A DNA stretch of 64,000 nt from Kocuria sp. GTDB taxonomy: Bacteria; Actinomycetota; Actinomycetes; Actinomycetales; Micrococcaceae. Where the stretch lies: NCBI RefSeq assembly GCF_030538595.1, contig NZ_JAUNTS010000002.1, forward strand, positions 124,001-188,000, given 5' to 3'. The notes under the pieces are model-generated. The model was not told where the DNA came from. It did no database searches and saw only the letters and a program-made list of their open reading frames with translations. Within the stretch, counting starts at the first letter, position 1. Each line of letters opens with the position of its first letter. Both the position numbers and the translations under genes were made by a program. Of this stretch, positions 40,105 through 49,035 are shown piece by piece.

Positions 40105-41589
40105 ATGAGACGAGCCAAGATCGTTGCCACGATTGGACCGGCAATTTCGTCCTACGAGAAACTCACGGAAGCAATTCAGGCGGGACTGAACGTCGCTCGT
40201 CTGAACATGAGCCACGACACCCACGCCACCCACCTGGTGCAGTACGAAAACCTGCGCAAGGCGGCCGCTGACCTGGAGAAGAACGTGGCAATCCTGGCTG
40301 ACCTCCAGGGACCCAAGATTCGTTTGGACACCTTTGTGGACGGCCCGCACTTTCTGGAAGTGGGGGATGTCTTCACCATCACCAGCCGGGATGTGGAAGG
40401 TACCAAGGAGATCTGCGGCACCACCTTCAAGGGCCTGCCGCAGGATGTTCGCGTAGGCGATGAACTGCTGATCGACGACGGCAAGGTGCGTCTGCGCGCC
40501 ACCGCCGTGACGGACACTGACGTGACCACCGTGGTGGAAATCCCGGGCAAGGTCTCCAACAACAAGGGCATCAATTTGCCGGGTGTGGCCGTCAATGTTC
40601 CGGCTCTGTCCGACAAAGATGAAGAGGACCTGCGTTGGGCCCTGCAAACCGGCGTGGATCTGATTGCACTGTCCTTTGTGCGCACCGGGGATGACATCTC
40701 CCGGGTCCACGAAATCATGGACGAAGAAGGCATCCGCCTGCCGGTGATCGCAAAGATTGAGAAGCCGCAGGCCGTGGAAAACCTCCACGAAATCATTGAT
40801 TCCTTTGACGGCATCATGGTGGCCCGCGGTGACCTCGGTGTTGAGCTCCCGCTGGAAGATGTGCCCGTGGTGCAAAAGCGCGCCATCGAATTGGCGCGCC
40901 GCTGGGCCAAGCCCGTGATTGTTGCCACGCAGGTGTTGGAAACCATGATGGACAACCCGCGTCCCACTCGTGCGGAGGCATCCGACTGTGCCAACGCGGT
41001 GCTGGACGGTGCTGATGCGGTGATGCTGTCCGGGGAGACCTCCATTGGCAAGTACCCGATCGAGGCACTGGAAACCATGGCCAAGATCATTGAAGCCACG
41101 GAGCGTCACGGCTCTGAGCGTATTGGTGGCCTGGACACCGAGCCCCGCACTCGCGGCGGTGCCATCACTCGTGCGGCTGTCACGATTGCCCGTCAGTTGG
41201 ACATCGGGTACATCACGGCCTTCACGCAGTCCGGTGATTCCGCCCGCCGGTTGTGCCGCCTGCGCCCCACCCAACCCATCCTGGCCTTCACCCCTGACCA
41301 GAAGGTGAGTGCCTTCTGCGCCCTGCTGTGGGGAGTGGAGCCCATCCTGGCCGAACCTTCTGATCACACGGATGAGATGACCAAGCAGGTTGACCGCTAC
41401 ATGTACAAGTCCGGGCGTGCCGGTGCCGGTGACCTGGTGGTCATCTGCGCGGGTTCTCCTCCAGGGGTGGCCGGATCCACCAACCTGGTCAAGGTGCACC
41501 GGATTGGCGATCAGCAGGACGCCGGTGCCGTGGCGGAAGACAGCCCCGAGCTGCATGAAACCGTTGGCCCGTGGGGCGAAAGCCGCTGA
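40105..41589 (+). CDS. pyk: Pyruvate kinase
   Basis: A 494-residue pyruvate kinase, the last step of glycolysis. The N-terminal motif RRAKIVATIGPA, the nucleotide/K+ region RLNMSHDTH, the catalytic signature VIAKIEKPQAVENL near residue 225 and MVARGDLGVELP are intact. The B domain lies at about 70-165 and the C-terminal allosteric domain at 340-480. The start is set at ATG 40105 with AAAGGGA 6 bases upstream; an in-frame TTG at 40069 lies 6 bases after a TAAGAT hexamer and cannot be fully excluded. A long hairpin ends the gene. Confidence 0.96.
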   Translation: MRRAKIVATIGPAISSYEKLTEAIQAGLNVARLNMSHDTHATHLVQYENLRKAAADLEKNVAILADLQGPKIRLDTFVDGPHFLEVGDVFTITSRDVEGTKEICGTTFKGLPQDVRVGDELLIDDGKVRLRATAVTDTDVTTVVEIPGKVSNNKGINLPGVAVNVPALSDKDEEDLRWALQTGVDLIALSFVRTGDDISRVHEIMDEEGIRLPVIAKIEKPQAVENLHEIIDSFDGIMVARGDLGVELPLEDVPVVQKRAIELARRWAKPVIVATQVLETMMDNPRPTRAEASDCANAVLDGADAVMLSGETSIGKYPIEALETMAKIIEATERHGSERIGGLDTEPRTRGGAITRAAVTIARQLDIGYITAFTQSGDSARRLCRLRPTQPILAFTPDQKVSAFCALLWGVEPILAEPSDHTDEMTKQVDRYMYKSGRAGAGDLVVICAGSPPGVAGSTNLVKVHRIGDQQDAGAVAEDSPELHETVGPWGESR

Positions 41590-41605
41590 TCACCTGATAC
41601 CCATG

Positions 41606-41653
41606 ATTCCCAGGTGGTTGTCCGCTGAGACGGACAGCCACCTGGGAATTTTT
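41606..41653 (+). terminator. pyk terminator
   Basis: A 19-bp stem with one G-U pair (ATTCCCAGGTGGTTGTCCG paired with CGGACAGCCACCTGGGAAT) and a six-base loop is followed by TTTT, 16 bases after the pyk stop. It is a classical intrinsic terminator. Confidence 0.9.
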
Positions 41654-41862
41654 GATCGACCGGGCGAAGACACCGCAAACCGTCAGGGGCGGAAAATCTG
41701 TCCCTGTTTCCTCTTCAAACACCGCCAGCGCCGAGTTCCCATCTGGCTGCGAGATCACCGCCCAGGACGTGGGAGCTCGGCGTATTTGTGGGAAGTCGAG
41801 GGTTTTAGAGGGTCACAAGTCCTAATGGGCTTACGGGCCCAGAACGTGTGAGTTGAGGCAGC
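41654..41862. other. Gene-free stretch between pyk and tRNA-Leu
   Basis: About 210 bases hold no convincing gene, RNA or repeat. The only structure noted is a weak hairpin near 41825-41840 (TGGGC with GCCCA). No integrase or attachment-site duplication of the adjacent tRNA end was found. Confidence 0.5.
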
Positions 41863-41905
41863 AGTGAGCCCCCTGCGACCGCTGATGGGTCGCAGGGGGC
41901 TCACT
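41863..41905. terminator. tRNA-Leu terminator hairpin
   Basis: An 18-bp perfect stem (AGTGAGCCCCCTGCGACC with GGTCGCAGGGGGCTCACT) has a 7-base loop and starts 7 bases beyond the encoded CCA of the minus-strand tRNA. It most likely ends the tRNA transcript. No long T-run is present on either strand. Confidence 0.7.
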
Positions 41906-41912
41906 GATCAAT

Positions 41913-41995
41913 TGGTGCCCAAGGTGGGACTTGAACCCACACTCCGAAGAACCGCATTTTGAGTGCGGCGCGTCTGCCAATTCCGCCACTTGGGC
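41913..41995 (-). tRNA. tRNA-Leu (anticodon CAA)
   Basis: The minus strand folds as a tRNA. The acceptor arm GCCCAAG pairs with CTTGGGC, discriminator A and an encoded CCA follow (41913-41915). The D arm is GCGGAATTGGCAGACGC, the anticodon stem CCGCA/TGCGG holds the loop CTCAAAA with anticodon CAA for codon UUG, and the T loop is GGTTCAAGTCC. A long variable arm (TTCTTCGGAG region) marks the leucine class. TACACT at 42010-42015 on the minus strand is a likely -10. Confidence 0.95.
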
Positions 41996-42114
41996 CAGGC
42001 ACGCGAAAAAGTGTACCCCACATCCGGTTGTACGCTGGACGGTGAGTACATCGGCCTGTCCGCCGGGCTGCCGAAGCCGTGAAACCCGCACAACCTTTGC
42101 AAGGAGCAGTGGCC

Positions 42115-42768
42115 GTGAGCCAGAGCAGCAGTGAGTCCGCAGTGGATGTGACCCAAGCCCAGAGCATGAAGGGTGCCGGTGCCCCAGAATCCTTTGCCGA
42201 GCGTAAACGTGTTCTGGTGGCAGAGGACGAGTCCCTGATCCGCATGGACGTGGTGGAGATGTTGGAGGGCGAGGGCTACCAGGTGGTGGGAGAGGCCGAA
42301 AACGGTCAACGCGCCATTGACCTGGCCCGGGAGCTGGAACCTGATCTGGTGCTCATGGATGTCAAAATGCCAGTGCTCGATGGCATCACGGCAGCCGAAC
42401 AAATTGCGGAGGACCGTATTGCCCCCGTGGTTTTGCTGACGGCCTTCAGCCAGAAGGAACTCATTGAGCGTGCGCGTGAAGCGGGTGCCATGGCCTACGT
42501 GGTCAAGCCCTACACCGCAGCTGATCTGATCCCCGCCATGGAGATTGCGCTCTCCCGGTTTGAGGAGATCGTCTCCCTGGAGGATGAAGTCTCCGAAATG
42601 AAGGATCAGTTTGAAACCCGCAAGCTGGTGGAACGGGCCAAGTCCCTGCTGATCACCAAGATGGGTTTGAGCGAGCCGGAAGCCTTCCGATGGATCCAGA
42701 AGACTTCCATGGACCGCCGCTTGTCCATGCGAGAAGTGGCCGAAGCCATCTTGAACCAGGTGGCCTGA
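42115..42768 (+). CDS. ANTAR-domain response regulator (PdtaR-like)
   Basis: A 217-residue response regulator. The receiver domain (about residues 32-145) has acidic VAEDESLIRMD, the phospho-acceptor Asp in LVLMDVKMP, Thr in LLTAFS and Lys in VKPY. The C-terminal ANTAR RNA-binding domain (about 155-215) carries KLVERAKSLL ... GLSEPEAFRWIQKTSMDRRLSMREVA. ANTAR regulators act by antitermination through paired hairpins. The partner kinase is not encoded nearby. The GTG at 42115 is chosen for AAGGAG 8 bases upstream. polA follows 34 bases later. Confidence 0.93.
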   Translation: MSQSSSESAVDVTQAQSMKGAGAPESFAERKRVLVAEDESLIRMDVVEMLEGEGYQVVGEAENGQRAIDLARELEPDLVLMDVKMPVLDGITAAEQIAEDRIAPVVLLTAFSQKELIERAREAGAMAYVVKPYTAADLIPAMEIALSRFEEIVSLEDEVSEMKDQFETRKLVERAKSLLITKMGLSEPEAFRWIQKTSMDRRLSMREVAEAILNQVA

Positions 42769-42790
42769 CAGAGCTGTCGGTGCCGACCTC

Positions 42791-42796
42791 TAGGAT
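42791..42796 (+). promoter_or_regulatory. -10 element for leaderless polA
   Basis: TAGGAT is followed by 6 bases and the polA GTG at 42803. The GGAG inside those 6 bases is too close to act as a normal ribosome binding site. Confidence 0.45.
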
Positions 42797-42802
42797 GGAG
42801 CT

Positions 42803-45706
42803 GTGAGCGATCAGAGTCAGCCCCAGCCCGCCGTCGTAGTGATCGGTTCCAAGACCGAAAACCCCCGGGAAGTCCAGCTGCCGGTGCCGGTGTCCCGGCC
42901 TGAGCGGCGGCTGTTGCTGATTGATGGCCACTCGCTGGCCTTTCGGGCGTTTTTTGCGCTCTCCCGCGCCGCCGAATACGGCAACGGCCCCGCTTTTGTC
43001 ACCGAATCCGGTGAGCACACGGAAGCTGTGTACGGGTTTCTGAACACCATGGCCAAGATGATGCGTGAGCATCAGCCCACTCACCTGGTGGTCTCCTTTG
43101 ATCTGGAAGGCCCCACGCTGCGATCGCAGGAGTACCAGGAGTACAAGGGTGGGCGGGATGAAACCCCGGAGGCTTTCCACGGTCAGGTGCCGCGGATTCA
43201 GGCGATTTTGGAAGCCTTGGGGGTGCCTGTGGTGACCAAAGAAGGCTATGAGGCGGACGATGTCCTGGCCACGCTGGCCCGTCGCGGTGCCGCCGAAGAT
43301 TTTGAGGTCCTGGTGTTTTCCGGGGACCGGGATGCCTTTCAGATGGTGGATGAGCACGTCACCGTGGTGTACCCCGGCCGCACGCCATCCGATCTGAAGA
43401 TGATGGATGCTGCAGCGGTCATGGACAAGTACAAGGTTCCGCCGCAGAACTACCCGGATTTGGCCGCGCTGACGGGGGAGCAGGCGGACAACCTTCCTGG
43501 AGTCCCAGGTGTTGGACCGGGCTTTGCCGCCAAGTGGATTGAGGCTTACGGGGACGTTGAGTCCGTGATCAATCACGCGCAGAAGATCACGGGCAAAAAG
43601 GGTGAGGCACTGCGGGAGAACCTGGAGCTGGTGCGCCGCAACCGCAAGCTCAACCGTCTGGAAACAGCCCTGGACCTTGACCTCGCCTTGGAGCAGGCGG
43701 TTCTGCCGGAGCCTGATGCCGAGGCTGTTAACGCCTTGTTTGATGACCTTGATTTCGGCTCCGGCCTGCGGGGACGCGTCCTGGATGCTTTTGCAGGACC
43801 GGAATCCGGGCCGTCCTCGGCTGCCTCGGGGTTGCAGGTGGCGGAGACCATTGACTCTGCGCAGCAGCTCTCCCAGTGGCTTGCGGCAGGTCAGGGCCGG
43901 GAAGTAGCCATTCGCCCCCTGCGTCACGACGACGACGCCCCCCAACCCGGTGGCCGTGAAGTCACCGAGTTGTTGTTGGCCCGTGCTCAGGACGGGGAAC
44001 ATCCGGCCACGGCTGTGCACCTGGACATGATGAATGCAGCCACCGATGTGGAGGAAGTGCTGGCCGAGTGGCTGGCTTCCACCACCGAGCCCAAAGTGGT
44101 GGAGGCGTTCAAGGATCTGTGGAAGTCGCTGCACCTTCGCGGGCTTGAGTTGGACGGGGTGGTGGATGACATTGCTCTGTCCGCCTACCTGCTGGAGCCC
44201 GCCCGCCGGCACTACACCCTGGAAGGGCTACTGGCGGACTATCTGGATCTGGAAGTTCCACCGGTGGGGGAGGCGGGGAAGCAGGCAGCTGACGAACAAC
44301 TTTCCTTGGACGTGGCCGGTGCAGCCGCAGGTGAGGGCCCGCGTACATCCGCTGAGGTGGCCCTGCGGGAAGGGGAGCTGGCCGTGGCTTCCTTGCAATT
44401 GTCCAACCACCTGCGGGCCAGATTGGAAACAGATGGCCAAAGTGCCTTGTTGACACAAATGGATCTGCCGCTGGCCAAGATCCTGGGTCAGATGGAGCTG
44501 ACCGGTGTGGCCGTGGACCTGGACCGCGTCAACACTCTGTTGACCAACCTGGAAGGCCCCATCAAACAGGCTTGGGATGCTGCCCAAGAGTTGGTCCCCC
44601 GTGAGGACGGTGCTGCTGAGGTCAACCTGGGGTCCACCAAACAGTTGCAGACCGTGCTGTTTGACACCCTGGAGCTTCCGCCCACCAAAAAGATCAAAAC
44701 TGGTTACACCACGTCTGCCGCTGCACTTGAAGAACTGCTGACCAAGGTGGACCTGGATTCCCCCGGCGCGCAGTTCCTTCTGGCCCTGCGCAGGTGGCGG
44801 GATTCAACCAAGCTCAAACAAATTGTTCAGGGCCTCAAATCAGCGATCAAGGATGATGGTCGGATTCACACGGACTACCAGCAGACTGTTGCCGCCACGG
44901 GCCGGTTGTCCTCCACGGACCCTAATTTGCAGAACATTCCGGTGCGCAGTGAGGAAGGTCGTCAGATCCGTGCGGCCTTTGTGGTGGGTCACGATTCAGC
45001 CGGGTCTTATGAAGAGTTGGTCACGGCCGATTATTCGCAGATTGAGATGCGTGTGATGGCGCACCTGTCCAAGGATGAAGGCTTGATTGAAGCCTTCTGC
45101 GGCGGTGAGGACCTGCACCGCTACGTAGGTTCCAAAGTGTTCGGGGTGGAACCGGAGGATGTCACCGCGCAGATGCGCTCCAAGGTCAAAGCCATGAGCT
45201 ACGGGCTGGTGTACGGGCTGAGTTCCTATGGACTCTCCCAGCAGTTGAACATCTCCGTGGATGAAGCCCGGACCATGATGTCTGACTACTTCAAGCGATT
45301 TGGCGGCGTCAGGGACTTCCTGCGCGGTGTGGTGGACGTGGCGCGGGAGAACGGTTACACGGAAACCATCGACGGTCGTCGTCGTTATCTGCCCGATCTG
45401 ACCAGCGACAACCGCCAACTGCGTCAGGCTGCCGAGCGAATGGCGCTGAACGCGCCCATCCAGGGGTCGGCTGCGGACATCATCAAGAAAGCCATGATCC
45501 TGGTGGACCGGGAACTGGCCCAGCGCGGGCTGCGCTCCCGGGTGCTCATGCAGGTCCATGACGAACTGGTGGTGGAGGCAGCCGCCGGTGAGGTGGAGCA
45601 GGTCAGTGACGTGCTGCGGACGCAGATGGGTTCAGCCATTGAGCTCTCCGTGCCGTTGGAAGTCAACGTGGGCGTGGGCCCGGACTGGAACGCCGCGGCC
45701 CACTGA
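42803..45706 (+). CDS. polA: DNA polymerase I
   Basis: A 967-residue Pol I for Okazaki-fragment processing and repair-gap filling. Residues about 30-340 form the 5' nuclease (LLIDGHSLAFRAFFAL, EADDVLATLA, SGDRDAFQ, the GVPGVGP helix-hairpin-helix). The middle 3'-5' exonuclease-like domain lacks an obvious full set of catalytic carboxylates, as in mycobacterial Pol I. The polymerase has ADYSQIEMRVMAH (motif A), KAMSYGLVYGLSSYG (motif B) and MQVHDELVVEA (motif C). It is longer than the usual 900 residues because of inserts in the middle domain. Leaderless promoter suggested. Confidence 0.96.
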   Translation: MSDQSQPQPAVVVIGSKTENPREVQLPVPVSRPERRLLLIDGHSLAFRAFFALSRAAEYGNGPAFVTESGEHTEAVYGFLNTMAKMMREHQPTHLVVSFDLEGPTLRSQEYQEYKGGRDETPEAFHGQVPRIQAILEALGVPVVTKEGYEADDVLATLARRGAAEDFEVLVFSGDRDAFQMVDEHVTVVYPGRTPSDLKMMDAAAVMDKYKVPPQNYPDLAALTGEQADNLPGVPGVGPGFAAKWIEAYGDVESVINHAQKITGKKGEALRENLELVRRNRKLNRLETALDLDLALEQAVLPEPDAEAVNALFDDLDFGSGLRGRVLDAFAGPESGPSSAASGLQVAETIDSAQQLSQWLAAGQGREVAIRPLRHDDDAPQPGGREVTELLLARAQDGEHPATAVHLDMMNAATDVEEVLAEWLASTTEPKVVEAFKDLWKSLHLRGLELDGVVDDIALSAYLLEPARRHYTLEGLLADYLDLEVPPVGEAGKQAADEQLSLDVAGAAAGEGPRTSAEVALREGELAVASLQLSNHLRARLETDGQSALLTQMDLPLAKILGQMELTGVAVDLDRVNTLLTNLEGPIKQAWDAAQELVPREDGAAEVNLGSTKQLQTVLFDTLELPPTKKIKTGYTTSAAALEELLTKVDLDSPGAQFLLALRRWRDSTKLKQIVQGLKSAIKDDGRIHTDYQQTVAATGRLSSTDPNLQNIPVRSEEGRQIRAAFVVGHDSAGSYEELVTADYSQIEMRVMAHLSKDEGLIEAFCGGEDLHRYVGSKVFGVEPEDVTAQMRSKVKAMSYGLVYGLSSYGLSQQLNISVDEARTMMSDYFKRFGGVRDFLRGVVDVARENGYTETIDGRRRYLPDLTSDNRQLRQAAERMALNAPIQGSAADIIKKAMILVDRELAQRGLRSRVLMQVHDELVVEAAAGEVEQVSDVLRTQMGSAIELSVPLEVNVGVGPDWNAAAH

Positions 45707-45770
45707 AATCAGAGCCGGTGGTGCCCGGCGAATGCTCCACGTGTTCTTGCTGACACACCAGGCTGTGGTA

Positions 45771-45800
45771 TTGATTCGCACTCCGGCGCAGTCCTAGACT
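45771..45800 (+). promoter_or_regulatory. rpsA promoter
   Basis: TTGATT (45771-45776) and TAGACT (45795-45800) are 18 bases apart, a good housekeeping-type promoter. It predicts a leader of about 100 bases before rpsA. Confidence 0.6.
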
Positions 45801-45909
45801 GTCCGGGTGTGTGTTCTGCGCACACTGTCCATACACGTAGAAGCCTTCACTGGTTCACGCCGTGTGGACGCTTCACTGACCATTATCAATTCATCGGAGT
45901 CCCTACTAC

Positions 45910-47373
45910 ATGACCACCACCACCCCGCAGGTTGCCGTCAACGACATTGGCTCGGAGGAAGACTTCCTCGCAGCCGTCGATGCGACCATCAAGTACTTCA
46001 ACGACGGCGATCTGGTGGAAGGCACTGTTGTCAAGGTTGACCGTGACGAGGTCCTCCTTGACATCGGTTACAAGACCGAAGGTGTCATCCCGTCCCGCGA
46101 GCTGTCCATCAAGCACGACATCGACCCCGATGAGGTCGTGACCGTGGGCGATGAGGTCGAAGCCCTGGTCCTCACCAAGGAGGACAAGGAAGGCCGTCTG
46201 ATTCTCTCCAAGAAGCGCGCCCAGTACGAGCGCGCCTGGGGCGACATCGAGAAGGTCAAGGAAGAAGACGGCGTTGTCACCGGTACCGTCATTGAGGTTG
46301 TCAAGGGTGGTCTGATCATCGACATCGGACTGCGCGGCTTCCTCCCCGCTTCCTTGGTCGAGATGCGCCGCGTGCGCGACCTGGCTCCCTACATCGGCCA
46401 GAAGCTGGAAGCCAAGATCATTGAGCTGGACAAGAACCGCAACAACGTGGTCCTGTCCCGCCGCGCCTGGTTGGAGCAGACCCAGTCCGAGGTCCGCTCC
46501 GACTTCCTGAACAAGTTGGAGAAGGGCCAGGTTCGTTCCGGCCACGTCTCCTCCATCGTCAACTTCGGTGCGTTCGTTGACCTGGGCGGCGTTGACGGCC
46601 TGGTGCACGTCTCCGAGCTGTCCTGGAAGCACATTGACCACCCGGGTGAGGTTGTTGAGGTCGGCCAGGAAGTCAAGGTTGAGGTTTTGGACGTGGACAT
46701 GGACCGCGAGCGTGTCTCCCTGTCCTTGAAGGCCACCCAGGAAGATCCCTGGCAGCTGTTCGCCCGCACCCACGCCCTGGGCCAGGTTGTGCCCGGCAAG
46801 GTCACCAAGCTGGTTCCGTTCGGCGCGTTCGTTCGCGTGGAAGACGGCATCGAGGGCCTGGTGCACATCTCCGAGCTGGCTCAGCGTCACGTGGACCTGG
46901 CAGACCAGGTGGTTGGCGTCAACGAGGACCTTTTCGTCAAGGTCATCGACATTGACTTGGACCGCCGTCGGATCTCCTTGTCCCTGAAGCAGGCCAACGA
47001 GGGCGTGGACCCCGAGTCCACCGAGTTCGATCCCGCTCAGTACGGCATGGCCGCTGAGTACGACGACGAGGGCAACTACAAGTACCCCGAGGGCTTTGAC
47101 CCCGAGACCAACGAGTGGATCGAAGGTTTCGAGGACCAGCGTGCCGCTTGGGAGCAGCAGTACGCGGATGCCCAGACCCGTTGGGAAGCCCACAAGGAGC
47201 AGGTGCGCCGTCACCTGACCGAGGATGCCGAGGCCGCCGTGGCCGGTGCCGGTGTTGCCGCCGCTGCTGCTGCGCCGACTTCCTACTCCTCCGAGGCCCC
47301 GGCTGAGGACGAAGGCACCTTGGCCTCTGACGAGGCCTTGGCCGCCCTGCGCGAAAAGCTGACCGGCAACTGA
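45910..47373 (+). CDS. rpsA: 30S ribosomal protein S1
   Basis: A 487-residue S1 with four S1/OB repeats at about residues 37-106, 124-190, 211-280 and 296-366 (for example GTVVKVDRDEVLLDIGYKTEGV, and GHVSSIVNFGAFVDLGGVDGLVHVSEL, shown here only as landmarks). The acidic C-terminal tail is typical of actinobacteria, rich in Glu and Ala and ending LREKLTGN. Codon use is strongly biased to C-ending codons compared with neighbours, fitting high expression. It has its own promoter and a strong downstream hairpin. Confidence 0.96.
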   Translation: MTTTTPQVAVNDIGSEEDFLAAVDATIKYFNDGDLVEGTVVKVDRDEVLLDIGYKTEGVIPSRELSIKHDIDPDEVVTVGDEVEALVLTKEDKEGRLILSKKRAQYERAWGDIEKVKEEDGVVTGTVIEVVKGGLIIDIGLRGFLPASLVEMRRVRDLAPYIGQKLEAKIIELDKNRNNVVLSRRAWLEQTQSEVRSDFLNKLEKGQVRSGHVSSIVNFGAFVDLGGVDGLVHVSELSWKHIDHPGEVVEVGQEVKVEVLDVDMDRERVSLSLKATQEDPWQLFARTHALGQVVPGKVTKLVPFGAFVRVEDGIEGLVHISELAQRHVDLADQVVGVNEDLFVKVIDIDLDRRRISLSLKQANEGVDPESTEFDPAQYGMAAEYDDEGNYKYPEGFDPETNEWIEGFEDQRAAWEQQYADAQTRWEAHKEQVRRHLTEDAEAAVAGAGVAAAAAAPTSYSSEAPAEDEGTLASDEALAALREKLTGN

Positions 47374-47392
47374 TCTTCTGATCGGTCCGAAC

Positions 47393-47431
47393 GGAAGGCC
47401 CCGTCACTCCAGGTGAGTGACGGGGCCTTCC
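47393..47431 (+). terminator. rpsA terminator
   Basis: A 17-bp perfect stem (GGAAGGCCCCGTCACTC paired with GAGTGACGGGGCCTTCC) with a CAGGT loop starts 19 bases after the rpsA stop. It has no T-run. Confidence 0.8.
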
Positions 47432-47441
47432 CCATGCCGCC

Positions 47442-47499
47442 TGCCTGGTGCCGAGTCCGCACTTTTACGGTGCCTGGTGCCGAATGCGCATTTTTGGGT
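47442..47499. repeat. Two imperfect 29-bp tandem units
   Basis: Two adjacent units begin tgcctggtgccga and end with a T-rich part (47442-47470 and 47471-47499). They differ at several positions and lie in the gap between rpsA and yigZ. Confidence 0.55.
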
Positions 47500-47563
47500 G
47501 GCCTGAAGCAGTCAGCGGCCGCAAAGTTGGAAACTCGGCTCCGGCGGCCAGGACCCAGGTAAC

Positions 47564-47595
47564 TCAGGACCGCGGTAGGTCAGGACCGCGGTAGT
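47564..47595. repeat. Two 16-bp tandem units at the yigZ 3' end
   Basis: TCAGGACCGCGGTAG plus one variable base is repeated twice and abuts the yigZ stop codon, with a partial third unit (TCAGG) running into it. Confidence 0.55.
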
Positions 47596-48294
47596 TCAGG
47601 CAGCAGGCAGGTCCATCCACTCAGAAGTCTGCTGAACCAGGGGCGCCGTTCCGGAGGTCAGCTGCGCCACGAACATCTCCAGTTCGGCCACATGGCTTGG
47701 GGTGTCATGGGTGGCCACGTGCAGCGTGGCGCCGTGCGCGGCCCAGGAGGTGTCCAGCACCTGAATGCCCGCAGAACGCAGTTCGTTCTCCCAGCGCGCG
47801 GCTTCTGCCAACGAGGCCGGGACATCACAGTGGGCCATGCGCGCCCGCTGGGTGTAGGCGGCTTGGTCCAAGGCTTGGGAAACGGAGTCTGAATAGGCCC
47901 GCACCAATCCGCCTGCGCCCAGCAGCGTTCCACCGAACCACCGCACGACGACGGCGCACACATCCGACAGATCCGTCAGATCATCCTGCAAGGATTCCGC
48001 AGCACCACCTGGCTCCGTCCTACGTTGCGTAATGGCTTCCAGCATGGGAACACCTGCCGTGCCGGATGGTTCGCCGTCGTCGGAAGAGCGCTGGAGGCGC
48101 CGGTCCGGACCCAAAACCCAAGCCGAGCAGTGGTGGCGGGCGTCGTGGAATTCGCGGCGCAGATCGGCCAGGAGATCGGTGGCCTGATCCTCCGACTCGA
48201 TGCGCTTGAGAACCGTCAGGAACCGGGACTTTTTGATCTCAATCTGGTGCCTGATTTCTGCGGGGGAGTCCAGGACGGTGTAACGCTGCGGCAT
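47596..48294 (-). CDS. yigZ: YigZ / IMPACT family protein
   Basis: A 232-residue IMPACT-family protein. The N-terminal UPF0029 domain shows EIKKSRFLTVLKRI, ARHHCSAWVLG, DDGEPSGTAG and the hallmark VVVRWFGGTLLGAGGLVRAYS. A DUF1949-like ferredoxin fold is at the C-terminus. The family is linked to translation in eukaryotes; the bacterial role is unclear. The ATG at 48294 has TAGACT 6 bases upstream on the minus strand, so it appears leaderless. It is divergent from coaE. Confidence 0.92.
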   Translation of the reverse strand: MPQRYTVLDSPAEIRHQIEIKKSRFLTVLKRIESEDQATDLLADLRREFHDARHHCSAWVLGPDRRLQRSSDDGEPSGTAGVPMLEAITQRRTEPGGAAESLQDDLTDLSDVCAVVVRWFGGTLLGAGGLVRAYSDSVSQALDQAAYTQRARMAHCDVPASLAEAARWENELRSAGIQVLDTSWAAHGATLHVATHDTPSHVAELEMFVAQLTSGTAPLVQQTSEWMDLPAA

Positions 48295-48300
48295 GAAAAG

Positions 48301-48306
48301 AGTCTA
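48301..48306 (-). promoter_or_regulatory. -10 element for leaderless yigZ
   Basis: Minus-strand TAGACT is followed by 6 bases and then the ATG at 48294. Confidence 0.45.
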
Positions 48307-48353
48307 TGGACCCCCGCTGTTCGCGCCGCGCCGCGGGTGGGGTGTGTGGTGGG

Positions 48354-48359
48354 TAGCCT
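48354..48359 (+). promoter_or_regulatory. -10 element for leaderless coaE
   Basis: TAGCCT is followed by 6 bases and ATG 48366. The spacing favours that ATG over GTG 48360, which would touch the hexamer. Confidence 0.45.
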
Positions 48360-48365
48360 GTGAGC

Positions 48366-48965
48366 ATGTTGCACATTGCGTTGACTGGTGGAATTGCCTC
48401 CGGTAAGTCGGCCGTGGCTGCCAGATTGGTGGAGAACGGCGCAGTTCTGGTGGATTCGGACGTCATTGTTCGGCAGTTGCAGGAGCCCGCGCAGCCCGGA
48501 TTGGTGGAGATCGCTCGTGAGTTCGGCCCGCAGATGATCGCGGCGGATGGTTCGCTGGACCGCCGGGCGCTGGGGGAGTTGATTTTTGCCGACGACGGCG
48601 CCCGTGCCCGACTCAACGCGATCATCCATCCGCTGGTGCGGGCCAGGTCCACAGAGCTGGTGGAGCAGGCGGTTGCCGAACACGGTGAAGACGTGGTGAT
48701 CGTCCATGACATCCCCCTGCTGGTGGAAACCGGACAGGCCGCGGATTTTGACGTGGTCCTGGTGGTGGAAGCGCCGCGGATCGAGCGGATACGGCGCATG
48801 GTGGACAACCGTGGCATGTCAGAAGCGGATGCCGCTGCCCGCATCGACGCCCAGGCCGCGGATGCCGAACGGCGCGCGGTGGCGGATCACGTGTTCCTCA
48901 ATGACCGATCGCTGGATCAGTTGGAAACAGCGGTGGATCAGTGGTGGACAGCAACGCAGCAGTGA
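48366..48965 (+). CDS. coaE: Dephospho-CoA kinase
   Basis: A 199-residue P-loop kinase for the last step of coenzyme A synthesis. The P-loop GGIASGKS is at residues 8-15. The dephospho-CoA site is VDSDVIVRQLQ, and the lid region has HPLVRARS and DIPLLVETG. The ATG at 48366 gives the family-typical N-terminus MLHIALTGG and correct promoter spacing; GTG 48360 would add two residues. uvrB starts 70 bases downstream with its own apparent promoter. Confidence 0.95.
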   Translation: MLHIALTGGIASGKSAVAARLVENGAVLVDSDVIVRQLQEPAQPGLVEIAREFGPQMIAADGSLDRRALGELIFADDGARARLNAIIHPLVRARSTELVEQAVAEHGEDVVIVHDIPLLVETGQAADFDVVLVVEAPRIERIRRMVDNRGMSEADAAARIDAQAADAERRAVADHVFLNDRSLDQLETAVDQWWTATQQ

Positions 48966-49023
48966 GGCGACTGTGTGCGTGTGCCAGGCGCGAATGACCA
49001 CTACGGCTGTCTGAGCCCGGGCG

Positions 49024-49029
49024 TAGGCT
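49024..49029 (+). promoter_or_regulatory. -10 element for leaderless uvrB
   Basis: TAGGCT is followed by 6 bases and the uvrB ATG at 49036. No ribosome binding site and no actinobacterial LexA box (GAAC-N4-GTTC) are visible here. Confidence 0.5.
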
Positions 49030-49035
49030 GATCGC

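Noticed and set aside
41590..42114. Integration site at tRNA-Leu
   Set aside because: No integrase gene, no duplicated tRNA 3' end, and flanking genes are core genes.
48966..49035. LexA/SOS box upstream of uvrB (and uvrA)
   Set aside because: No GAAC-N4-GTTC type palindrome is present in either upstream region.
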